DNA from: Solirubrobacterales bacterium
GTDB lineage: Bacteria; Actinomycetota; Thermoleophilia; Solirubrobacterales; Solirubrobacteraceae
Length of the DNA stretch: 7,842 bases
Reading direction: 5' to 3'
Assembly (NCBI GenBank): GCA_013813955.1
Contig: JACCQW010000169.1
Span: forward strand, 1-7,842
The notes below the pieces were generated by a model, which worked only from the letters and a program-made list of their open reading frames with translations, had not been told where the DNA came from and ran no database searches. This document shows, in pieces, positions 1-5,588 of the stretch; the first letter of the stretch is position 1, and every line of letters starts with the position of its first letter. The position numbers and the translations under genes were made by a program.

Positions 1-1554
1 CCGGCGCACCGGCGCCGCGTCCGCCTCGCAGGCCGCGCGACGAAGCTCGACGTACTGCTCGACCCCGCCGGGGAGGTGGCGGATCGTGCCGTCCCCCGTC
101 AGCGCATGCACGTCGTCGCACACGCGCTCCACGAAGTAGCGGTCGTGGCTGACGACGACGAGCGTCCCGGGCCAGGCGTCGAGGAGGTCCTCGAGCGCGG
201 TGAGGGTGTCGATGTCGAGGTCGTTCGTCGGCTCGTCGAGCAGCAGGACGTTCGGTTCGTCCATCAGCAGGCGCATGAGCTGCAGCCGCCGCCGCTCGCC
301 GCCGGAGAGATCGCGCACGAGCGTGCGCGCCCGGTCCCCGCGGAAGCCGAAGCGCTCGCAGAGCATCCCGGCGGTGACCTCCCGGCCGTCGCTGAGGACC
401 GTGCGCCCGCGGACCTCCTCGAGCGATTCGAGCACTCGCAGGTGGCCGGGAATCTCGGCCGTGTCCTGTGTCAGATGGGCGAGCCGGACGGTCGCGCCCC
501 GCTCGACGGCGCCCGACCCCGGCTGAAGCTCGCCGGCCAGGAGGTCCAGCAGCGTGGTCTTGCCCGACCCGTTGACGCCGACCAGCGCGACACGAGCGCC
601 CGGTCCCAGGCGCCAGGTGGCCTCGTGCAGGAGCACCTTCTCGCCGAAGGCCACCGACACGCCGACCGCATCCAGGACCCTGTCGCCCAGCCGCGCGGCC
701 GCGAAGCGCAGGAGCTCGACGCCGTCGCGCACCTCGGGCTCGTCGGCGATCAGCGCGTTGGCCGCGTCGATGCGGAACCTGGGCTTCGCCGTGCGCGCCG
801 GCGGGCCGCGGCGCAGCCACGCGAGCTCCTTGCGCAGAAGCTGGCGGCGACGGTCCTCGCGTGCGGACTCGACGCGGTCGCGCTCGGCGCGGGCGAGGAC
901 GTACGCCGCATAGCCGCCCTCGTATGCGTGCACCACGCCGTCGGCGACCTCCCACGTGGAGGTGCAGACGGCGTCCAGGAACCAGCGGTCGTGGGTGATC
1001 ACGATCGTCGCGCCCCGGCGTGCGGCCAGGTGGCGGGCCAGCCAGTCGATCGCCTCGACGTCCAGATGGTTGGTCGGCTCGTCGAGCAGAAGCAGGTCGG
1101 AGCGGTCCAGGAGCAGGCGCGCGAGGGCGATGCGCCGCCGTTCGCCGCCTGACAGCGGTGCGATGGCCGTCTCGAGTCCGTCCGGGAAGCGGCGCAGTGC
1201 AACGCCGCCGAGGAGCCCCTCCAGCACCGCGCGGAACGCGCTGTCGCCGGCCCACTCGTGGTCGGCACGCCCGCCGACGAGTTGGTGGCGGATCGTCCGG
1301 GCCGCGTCCAGCTCGTCGGACTGGCCGATCATCGCCACGTCGAGCCCTCCGGCGCGCGTGACGGCACCCTCGTCGGGCGTCTGCACGCCGGCGATGATGC
1401 GCAGCAGCGTGGACTTGCCGCCGCCGTTGCGCCCGACGACTCCGATGCGCTCGCCCTCCGCGACGCCCACCGTGACGTCGCGCAGCACGGACCGGCTCCC
1501 GTAGTCCTTGCCGACCGACTTGAGGTTGACGAGGTTGCGTGGAGCCGCCGTCAT
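1..1554 (-). CDS. ABC-F family ATPase, Uup-like (3' end cut by window edge)
   Basis: A soluble duplicated ABC ATPase without membrane segments; ABC-F proteins act on the ribosome or on nucleic acid rather than in transport. The frame stays open from the ATG at 1554 to the window edge, giving 518 residues. Seen in order: Walker A1 GRNGGGKST (about 41-49), signature LSGGE (134-138), Walker B1 LLLLDEPTNHLD (154-165), H-switch His188. A linker then contains KELAWLRRGPPARTAK (about 242-257), which is characteristic of Uup-type members. Next come Walker A2 GVNGSGKTT (326-334), signature LSGGE (416-420), Walker B2 LDEPTNDLD (439-447) and the second switch SHDRYF (469-474). All catalytic motifs are intact. 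Uup is about 635 residues, so a C-terminal coiled-coil region probably lies outside the window. The start MTAAPRNLVNLKSV fits the family, since the first beta strand follows directly. It follows the TolB-like gene on the same strand across a hairpin. Family call sure; antibiotic-resistance versus housekeeping role cannot be told, but the linker favours housekeeping. Confidence 0.95.
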   Translation of the reverse strand, partial: MTAAPRNLVNLKSVGKDYGSRSVLRDVTVGVAEGERIGVVGRNGGGKSTLLRIIAGVQTPDEGAVTRAGGLDVAMIGQSDELDAARTIRHQLVGGRADHEWAGDSAFRAVLEGLLGGVALRRFPDGLETAIAPLSGGERRRIALARLLLDRSDLLLLDEPTNHLDVEAIDWLARHLAARRGATIVITHDRWFLDAVCTSTWEVADGVVHAYEGGYAAYVLARAERDRVESAREDRRRQLLRKELAWLRRGPPARTAKPRFRIDAANALIADEPEVRDGVELLRFAAARLGDRVLDAVGVSVAFGEKVLLHEATWRLGPGARVALVGVNGSGKTTLLDLLAGELQPGSGAVERGATVRLAHLTQDTAEIPGHLRVLESLEEVRGRTVLSDGREVTAGMLCERFGFRGDRARTLVRDLSGGERRRLQLMRLLMDEPNVLLLDEPTNDLDIDTLTALEDLLDAWPGTLVVVSHDRYFVERVCDDVHALTGDGTIRHLPGGVEQYVELRRAACEADAAPVRR

Positions 1555-1590
1555 CTGCGCCACATCTTGGCGGTCTGCGAAAGTCGGCGA

Positions 1591-1625
1591 CGCCGGCGCC
1601 CCGCGGGATTCGCGGAGCGCCGGCG
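1591..1625 (-). terminator. Strong hairpin after the TolB-like gene, candidate terminator
   Basis: Arms at 1591-1605 and 1611-1625 pair at 14 of 15 positions around a 5-base loop (one C/A mismatch). The hairpin begins 15 bases past the stop of the TolB-like gene and ends 37 bases before the ABC-F start, so it lies where a terminator between the two genes would be. There is no clear U tract on either strand (only a short TTT beyond the stem on the minus strand). Such U-less hairpins are common in high-GC actinobacteria. It might instead be a processing or regulatory hairpin in the ABC-F leader. Confidence 0.55.
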
Positions 1626-1639
1626 GCGGGAGCGGTCGC

Positions 1640-2479
1640 TCAGCGGGAGAAGCGCAGCTTCGGATCGATGCGCTGCACGCCGCTCGCGCTCGTGTAGAGC
1701 GTGGGGATCCTGAAGGTGGCCAGCGAGTCGACCTGCCCGGCGAGCTGGCGGTCCGCGGTCAGGACCGCCAGGCCGCGGTGGGCGTTGACTCCGACGGTCT
1801 CGACCGCCGACCGGGTCCGGCCGACCCGCAGCCAGAAGCCGTTGAAGCGGGTCAGGGTCGGGCCGGCCATCCGCTGCCCGGTCTTCGCCCGCGCGACGAT
1901 GCGCACGTCGGTGGCCGGGAGGTTCATGACGCGGATGATCGAGCGGGCGCCCTCGCCGAAGCGGCCGATGACGCGCGTCTCGGCGACGTCGGTCTCCGCC
2001 GCGACGGTGCGGAACACGCGGGTCAGCGGCCGGTCGGGCCGCGCCAGGTACAGGCCCCGGCGCGGGCCGTCGATGCGGCTGAAGACGATCTTGTCCTTGA
2101 AGAAGGACGGGGCGGTCTCCTTGGCCGAGCTCGACAGGGCGGTGAGCTTGCGCTCGGCCGGCGCGCCGACGTCATATCGGTACAGGTCGCCGCCGCGGGC
2201 ATAGACGATCGTGCGGCCGTTGGCCGCCGTCGGGCCCAGGTCGGGGTCATAGGGTCGCGCGGCGACCGGCACCGGGGCGTCGACGACGCTGCCGTTCTGG
2301 GCCACCACCAGGTGGTAGCCGTCGGGGCCCTTGCGAGACCACGCGGCGGTGGACGCGTAGGCGGTGACGTTCTGTGCGGATGGGTCGGCGGCGAGCGGGG
2401 AGTCGGCCGCTGCGGGACCGGCGCCGGCGATGGCGAGGGTCGTCAGAGCGGCGGCGATGGTGATGTTCATGTGGGACAT
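1640..2479 (-). CDS. Secreted TolB/beta-propeller-like protein
   Basis: Predicted 279 residues. The start at 2479 (MSHMNITIAAAL) has AGGAG seven bases upstream and puts a signal peptide at the N-terminus. That peptide has a hydrophobic core at about 5-20 and an Ala-rich cleavage site near GPAAADSP (about 21-28). The open frame extends upstream to 2731, but that stretch is antisense to the EEP coding remnant and was left out. The mature part has short beta-rich repeats with YDPDLGP, GRTIVYARGGDLYRYDV and DKIVFSRIDGPRRGLYLARP, the style of TolB-like propeller blades. It has no lipobox or membrane anchor, so it is probably exported to the cell surface or medium. Function unknown; a binding or scaffold role is only a family-level guess. 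A broken copy of its N-terminal region lies at about 3280-3419, so the gene was once duplicated nearby. A strong hairpin follows the stop. Confidence 0.8.
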   Translation of the reverse strand: MSHMNITIAAALTTLAIAGAGPAAADSPLAADPSAQNVTAYASTAAWSRKGPDGYHLVVAQNGSVVDAPVPVAARPYDPDLGPTAANGRTIVYARGGDLYRYDVGAPAERKLTALSSSAKETAPSFFKDKIVFSRIDGPRRGLYLARPDRPLTRVFRTVAAETDVAETRVIGRFGEGARSIIRVMNLPATDVRIVARAKTGQRMAGPTLTRFNGFWLRVGRTRSAVETVGVNAHRGLAVLTADRQLAGQVDSLATFRIPTLYTSASGVQRIDPKLRFSR

Positions 2480-2486
2480 GGTCGGG

Positions 2487-2491
2487 CTCCT
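2487..2491 (-). promoter_or_regulatory. Ribosome binding site that fixes the TolB-like start
   Basis: On the minus strand this reads AGGAG, seven bases before the ATG at 2479. No comparable site precedes the in-frame ATG further upstream (MANLPSLP). It therefore decides in favour of the start that also gives a proper signal peptide. Confidence 0.65.
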
Positions 2492-2545
2492 GGGGAGGGA
2501 TGGGAGGTTGGCCATAGCTTCGGCCACGACCCGACCGCGCGGAAC

Positions 2546-2585
2546 CCACCCTGGGTGGAGCGTCGCCCCACCACGTGGCGGGGCG
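2546..2585. repeat. Two adjacent palindromes between the EEP remnant and the TolB-like gene
   Basis: CCACCC-T-GGGTGG occupies 2546-2558. A second palindrome at 2564-2585 has arms CGCCCC and GGGGCG around CCACGTGG, with one A/C mismatch on each side of the core. The larger one lies immediately past the EEP stop codon (minus strand), so it could end transcription of that remnant, although no U tract follows. The smaller one lies about 70-80 bases upstream of the TolB-like start and could be an operator. The sequence alone does not settle which. Confidence 0.4.
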
Positions 2586-2586
2586 C

Positions 2587-3240
2587 TCAGCCGGGCAGCA
2601 CGAGCTCGGCGATCACGGCCCGGTGGTCTGTTCCGGGCAGCTCGCGGATGGCGACCCGCCGGACCTCGATCGCCGGGGGCAGCAGGACGTGGTCGATGGT
2701 GATCGGCGGGAGCGATCTGCCGACCGGCCACGTCGCCCTCAGGCCGTCGCCGGTCGCGTCGGCGGCGTCGTGGTAGCCACGGTCCAGGAGCCGGCGGATG
2801 TCGGGGTTGTCAAGCGTCCCGTTGAAGTCGCCCAGCAGCACGTGTGCCACGCCGTCGGCGGCGGGGCCCGGCAGCTCGCGCAGCGCACGGCGCCATGCGC
2901 GCACCCGCGGGCCGAACGTGGGCGGCACCGGATGGGTCGCCCTTGAAACGCAGCAGCACCCCTCCGGGCAGCCGCAGCGTCGCCTCGGGCTGGTCGGCGC
3001 CCGGACCCGTCATGGCGCGAACGGGCCGCAGCGAGCGCCGCGCCATCAGCCCCGATCCCGCCCCGCCCGGGCCGGCCCCCAGGAACCGGCCGGGTAGCAG
3101 CTCGCGCGCCCGCCGCGTCGAGCCGGTGGCTTACGGCGTGAACGCCATCGCGGCGACGAGCGGACGGCGGGTGTCCAGGCCGAGCATTCGCACAGCCCCC
3201 AGAGCGCCCAGGGCGCGGCAATCGCCGCGCCCTGGGCCCC
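2587..3240 (-). pseudogene. Endonuclease/exonuclease/phosphatase (EEP) family remnant
   Basis: The only intact part is a 113-residue frame at 2587-2928. It holds the C-terminal half of an EEP fold: GDFNGT (catalytic Asp/Asn pair), TIDHVLLPP and GTDHRAV (catalytic Asp-His). Upstream in another frame is a further piece, RARELLPGRFLGAG then GSGLMARRSLRPV and LPGGVLLRFK (about 2943-3130). Removing one C from the CCC run at 2940-2942 joins the two frames as RFKATHPVPPTFGPRV, the expected family sequence. Before that piece an in-frame TAA (3131-3133) interrupts. Beyond it the same frame reads AVRMLGLDTRRPLVAAMAF (to about 3190), which looks like the N-terminal membrane-proximal part of such proteins. 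The segment that should carry the remaining helices and the first catalytic Asn and Gln-Glu motifs is absent, so an internal deletion is likely. A non-functional relic seems most probable. The 113-residue frame might still be called as a small gene starting at 2928. The upstream boundary is approximate. Confidence 0.75.
3206..3237. repeat. Perfect 14-bp inverted repeat with 4-base loop
   Basis: The arms at 3206-3219 (GCCCAGGGCGCGGC) and 3224-3237 are exact reverse complements around AATC. It falls in the decayed stretch between the EEP remnant and the broken TolB-like copy. No U tract follows on either strand. It could be an old terminator, or the scar of the event that broke these genes. Confidence 0.6.
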
Positions 3241-3279
3241 GCGGCCCGAGGGTGGCCGGTCGGCGCACCGGCCAAGGAC

Positions 3280-3419
3280 GGTAGCCGTGGACCCTTGCGC
3301 GACCAGGTGGCGGTGGAAGCGTAGGAGGCGACGTTCTGCTCGCTCGGGCAACGAGCGTCGAGTCGGCGATCGCGGCCGTGGTCCCAGAACCGGCGAAGCC
3401 GCCAACGCACCAGATTCAT
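3280..3419 (-). pseudogene. Broken N-terminal copy of the TolB-like secreted protein
   Basis: One minus-strand frame reads SEQNVASYASTATWSRKGP. The intact neighbour at 1640-2479 has SAQNVTAYASTAAWSRKGP in the same place, and the DNA resembles it as well. The signal-peptide part is in another frame (GTTAAIADSTLVA against GPAAADSPLAA). At the other end GGGTCCACGGCTACC matches GGGCCCCGACGGCTACC of the neighbour with two bases missing. The fragment therefore carries at least two small frame-breaking indels and stops resembling the neighbour after about 50 codons. The rest of the gene is absent and EEP-type sequence follows. I read this as a tandem-duplication relic, with no product expected. Confidence 0.7.
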
Positions 3420-3468
3420 CTTCGTCAGCAAGCCGACTAAAGGTTTGCGTCGGACTGGTCGTTACCTA

Positions 3469-3505
3469 TCGATTCAGAGAGCCGTGCCGCGGCTCTCGGA
3501 ATCGA
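3469..3505 (+). promoter_or_regulatory. Long 5' leader hairpin abutting the ribosome binding site
   Basis: An outer stem TCGATTC/GAATCGA (3469-3475 with 3499-3505) and an inner stem GAGAGCCG/CGGCTCTC (3477-3484 with 3490-3497) enclose the loop TGCCG. A single A/G mismatch separates the stems, so 15 of 16 positions pair. The 3' arm ends at the first base of the Shine-Dalgarno-like AAAGGA (3505-3510) before the ATG at 3517. It could act as a translational control hairpin, or as a palindromic DNA operator near the promoter. A possible -35 TTGCGT (3445-3450) lies upstream, but no convincing -10 is visible. Confidence 0.6.
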
Positions 3506-3516
3506 AAGGAATCGAC

Positions 3517-3765
3517 ATGCCCGTCGTCGCACTGGTTACACGTGATCTCGGCGTCCGCATCCGACGGTGCGCGCTAGTCGCTGCGTTGACCCTCATGGCA
3601 GCGGCTCCAGCTGCGGCGCATCACGGCACAGCGCAACCAGGTCTGGGGGCCGGCGTCGCCATCGATGCGAGGCTGGCTAGCGGCAAGTACATATTCAACG
3701 GCAACAAGCGCGCCTTCTGCTACTTACGCCAACTTCTCAGGTACGCCCCGATACCTTCAAGGTGA
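3517..3765 (+). CDS. Signal-peptide ORF, probably the 5' part of the next gene before a frameshift
   Basis: Predicted 82 residues from the ATG at 3517, which has AAAGGA six bases upstream; in-frame upstream starts (to 3445) run through the leader hairpin and were rejected. The N-terminus is a clear Sec signal peptide: Arg-bearing n-region (RDLGVRIRR), hydrophobic core ALVAALTLMAAAP and an AxA site before HHG (about residue 36). The mature part is GTAQPGLGAGVAIDARLASG, then GKYIFNGNKRAFCYLRQLL, ending at the TGA at 3763-3765. The last stretch looks out of frame: from 3725 the next frame reads YANFSGTPRYLQGED and stays open for over 1 kb. Deleting one T near 3724 would fuse both into one secreted protein of about 409 residues. 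Alternatively two proteins are made, because the stop overlaps a good ribosome binding site for an ATG at 3770. The frameshift (real mutation or sequencing error) seems likelier. Confidence 0.6.
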   Translation: MPVVALVTRDLGVRIRRCALVAALTLMAAAPAAAHHGTAQPGLGAGVAIDARLASGKYIFNGNKRAFCYLRQLLRYAPIPSR

Positions 3766-4747
3766 GGATATGCTCATCAGCTACGCTGGAGGGGTCGCCT
3801 GTACCAGTGCGAATGTCACCATCGAGATCAACACTCAACTACTCGACGGCTTGACGGAAGGGATTCTCGCGCAAGCTCCGCCGTTCGGGCCCTTCCAAAC
3901 AGCCGACGGAACCGGGCATTCCGGCGGGTATTTCACGCGAGAACGCGACGAACAGCTCGAGAGGGTACGGACCGTCATTCGCCTGACTTTGCCTTCCAAC
4001 ATCGGGGCGTCATGGGACACCGTGGGGCCGGGCTGCGGCGGACGGGGAACAACGACGCTGACGTGCGTACTCACGACGATTCCGTTCTCCTCAATTCCTG
4101 AGGCAGCCGGTTGTGTGGACATGGCCGAGTGCTTGTATGAAGCCGGGATGGCTGCTGATCCGAACAGCCTTCCTGATCAATCCGACACGGGTGAGCAGCC
4201 CGATGAGTTGTCGACTGGTTTCTTCGCAAACGAGGAGGATGGGCCGGTCACCACAGTCGAGTCGTCGGACAGCTCGCCGCCGTCGGAGCCTGAAGGCATG
4301 ACATCGCCCCTGGAATGGGAGGATCCGGATGCCGCCGACCCGGAAGGTTCGGCACAGTTCCTTGGAAGCGAGGATCAGCAAACCGCAGAGCTCGCGGGAG
4401 GGCTTCCGAGTGACTGTTTTGGCTACGCTGCCCCTGCCAGGTTCTCCAACCCATTTGTGATTGGCCGGGGCCGGGTGCGTTGTGTGCGCCCTGCTTTTAT
4501 TGATGTCACCGTCTGTATGGCCGTGAAGACATTCGGGGTCGGGTTCTTCAGCTTCTACAAAGACTTCTCGTGTGGTCCGCAGCGGTCATATTTCGCTAAG
4601 GTCACGCCGCTGGTTACCCATGGCCCCGTCTGTCAGAGCGGGGACCATAAGTACAGGACACACCTTTTCGTGGGGATCTCGCGTGGGAGCCAGCGCGGCA
4701 GAGGGTCCGGCTATCAGCGGGGCCGGCTCCACTTGAAGAACTGCTGA
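3665..4747 (+). CDS. Cys-rich, probably secreted two-domain protein of unknown function
   Basis: I cannot assign a function. The frame is open from 3665; the part that looks coding begins near 3725, and an ATG at 3770 has AAGGTG five bases upstream, so the start is uncertain. The N-terminal half contains ISYAGGVACTSANVTIEI and LTLPSNI, then GPGCGGRGTTTLTC, reminiscent of DUF11-type Ig-like repeats. Next is an acidic, Pro/Ser/Glu-rich linker of about 85 residues that looks disordered. The C-terminal half (from SDCFGYAAPARFSNPF to RGRLHLKNC) is beta-rich with six cysteines and a YRTHLFVG strand, like small secreted actinobacterial domains. About six cysteines sit in each half, pointing to disulfides and an exported location. 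This frame has no signal peptide, but the frame upstream (3517) supplies one. Base composition is less GC-rich than both flanks, suggesting a lineage-specific or acquired gene. The unknown gene at 4761 starts 13 bases downstream, so co-transcription is likely. Confidence 0.65.
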   Translation: MRGWLAASTYSTATSAPSATYANFSGTPRYLQGEDMLISYAGGVACTSANVTIEINTQLLDGLTEGILAQAPPFGPFQTADGTGHSGGYFTRERDEQLERVRTVIRLTLPSNIGASWDTVGPGCGGRGTTTLTCVLTTIPFSSIPEAAGCVDMAECLYEAGMAADPNSLPDQSDTGEQPDELSTGFFANEEDGPVTTVESSDSSPPSEPEGMTSPLEWEDPDAADPEGSAQFLGSEDQQTAELAGGLPSDCFGYAAPARFSNPFVIGRGRVRCVRPAFIDVTVCMAVKTFGVGFFSFYKDFSCGPQRSYFAKVTPLVTHGPVCQSGDHKYRTHLFVGISRGSQRGRGSGYQRGRLHLKNC

Positions 4748-4760
4748 GGTCGGCGATCTT

Positions 4761-5234
4761 ATGTCTACCGAACCCCTCAAGCCGCTTTCGATGACGGTGA
4801 TGAACTCCCAGGTGAGCGTGCGTGTCCGGGGTCGCGCATGGGAGTGGACTGAACGGAGCGAGGAGCCTGACGGCGGCTTCTCGGCGAGCGAGGGGGGCTG
4901 TGGGCACTTCCTTGGCGTGGGAGATCTGATCTTCCTCGCTGGATGGAAGCATCCCGAGGGCACCAACGTGCTAGTGGATGACGGTAATGCACCCCCCATC
5001 GACTTGGCCCAGAACGAGATCATGTGGCTCGCGTGCTTGGCCGCGAGCGATGCCGTGGAGGCGGTTGTCACGCAATCCGGCGACGCCGGTGAGGTGGCTC
5101 GGCTCGCGCTCCCGCTTCCCGGCCGACGATTGATGATGCCCTCCTCTTCCCGGGCTCAATCGGTCCGCGATGCTCTAAAGGGGTGGTGGAGCCGCGACAG
5201 CTTCCGAATCCGCTGGCAACGACGAGGGGATTAG
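4761..5234 (+). CDS. Hypothetical small cytoplasmic protein
   Basis: Predicted 157 residues, not recognised. It has no signal peptide or membrane segment. The N-terminal half is probably beta-rich (QVSVRVRGRAWEWTE, GDLIFLAGWKHPEG, NVLVDDGN), the middle likely helical (LAQNEIMWLACLAASDAVEAVV), and the C-terminus is basic and Trp-rich (ALKGWWSRDSFRIRWQRRG). The ATG at 4761 has a weak GAGG 11 bases upstream. An in-frame ATG at 4791 (MTVMNSQVSV) is an alternative start. It follows the Cys-rich ORF by 13 bases on the same strand and shares its less biased codon use, so the two probably entered or evolved together. A partner role for the secreted protein is possible by context only; no immunity, toxin or enzyme motif is visible. 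About 105 bases then separate it from the conserved operon. Confidence 0.6.
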   Translation: MSTEPLKPLSMTVMNSQVSVRVRGRAWEWTERSEEPDGGFSASEGGCGHFLGVGDLIFLAGWKHPEGTNVLVDDGNAPPIDLAQNEIMWLACLAASDAVEAVVTQSGDAGEVARLALPLPGRRLMMPSSSRAQSVRDALKGWWSRDSFRIRWQRRGD

Positions 5235-5342
5235 CCCGCAGACTCTCAAGCTCAGCTCGAAGGGGAGGAATCCGCTGATATGCTCGCGCCGCCGCGGCTC
5301 GCGCGGCCGCGCCCACCCGCCCGCCAGAGGAGACCGCCCGTG

Positions 5343-5588
5343 ATGGAGACCTTCCCCGATCTCGGCTCGCTGTCCGATCAAGAGCTCAAGAACCTCATCC
5401 AGCAGCTCACCGAGGAGGAGGTCGAGGTCTCCTACCAGCGGCGGATCCTGCACGGCAAGATCGACATTCTGCGCGCGGAGCTCGTCAACCGCCTGCGCAA
5501 GAAGCACGAGACCGGTGAGGACGTGATCTCGGGCGCCGACGTGGAGCGCCTGAGCGACATCCTCGCCGGTCGCTCCGGCCAGGAGTGA
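5343..5588 (+). CDS. RsiG-like c-di-GMP-responsive anti-sigma factor
   Basis: Predicted 81 residues, almost all helical and charged. In Streptomyces, RsiG sequesters the sigma factor WhiG when bound to c-di-GMP through the motif E(X)3S(X)2R(X)3Q(X)3D in a coiled coil. Here E26, S30, R33 and D41 are present at the right spacing, but position 37 is His instead of Gln. Only one copy of the motif is seen, as described for the shorter homodimeric RsiG of Rubrobacter; Streptomyces RsiG has two. The ATG at 5343 (METFPDLGSL) was chosen for family-like length. A GTG at 5340 is equally near GAGGAG (5327-5332). An ATG at 5280 behind GGGGAGGA would add 21 Pro/Arg-rich residues. The stop overlaps the FHA gene start, so translation is coupled. 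No sigma factor is in the window. Family call fairly good; c-di-GMP binding is inferred. Confidence 0.7.
   Translation: METFPDLGSLSDQELKNLIQQLTEEEVEVSYQRRILHGKIDILRAELVNRLRKKHETGEDVISGADVERLSDILAGRSGQE

Noticed and set aside
76..1152. Long plus-strand open frame of 358 codons
   Set aside because: It is antisense to the ABC-F gene, whose minus-strand frame carries every ABC motif. Its product is low-complexity and Arg/Glu/Ala/Val-rich, typical of high-GC shadow frames.
1508..2776. Plus-strand open frame of 422 codons
   Set aside because: It runs antisense across the ABC-F start, a hairpin, the TolB-like gene and the EEP remnant. It shows no recognisable domain.
2739..3431. Minus-strand frame of 230 codons as a real gene
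   Set aside because: Only its first part resembles the TolB-like protein. The rest is out of frame with the EEP sequence it covers, so it is a chance fusion through decayed DNA.
4586..5071. Minus-strand frame of 161 codons
   Set aside because: It crosses the end of one plus-strand gene and most of the next, has no ribosome binding site or family signal, and is Ser/Pro-rich like a shadow.
5279..5284. TATGCT as a -10 box for the rsiG-like operon
   Set aside because: It fits the loose TANNNT pattern, but no -35-like sequence is found at a suitable distance.
5291..5307. Short GCCGCG/CGCGGC hairpin before the rsiG-like gene
   Set aside because: Six-base GC palindromes are frequent by chance at this composition, and nothing else supports a function.
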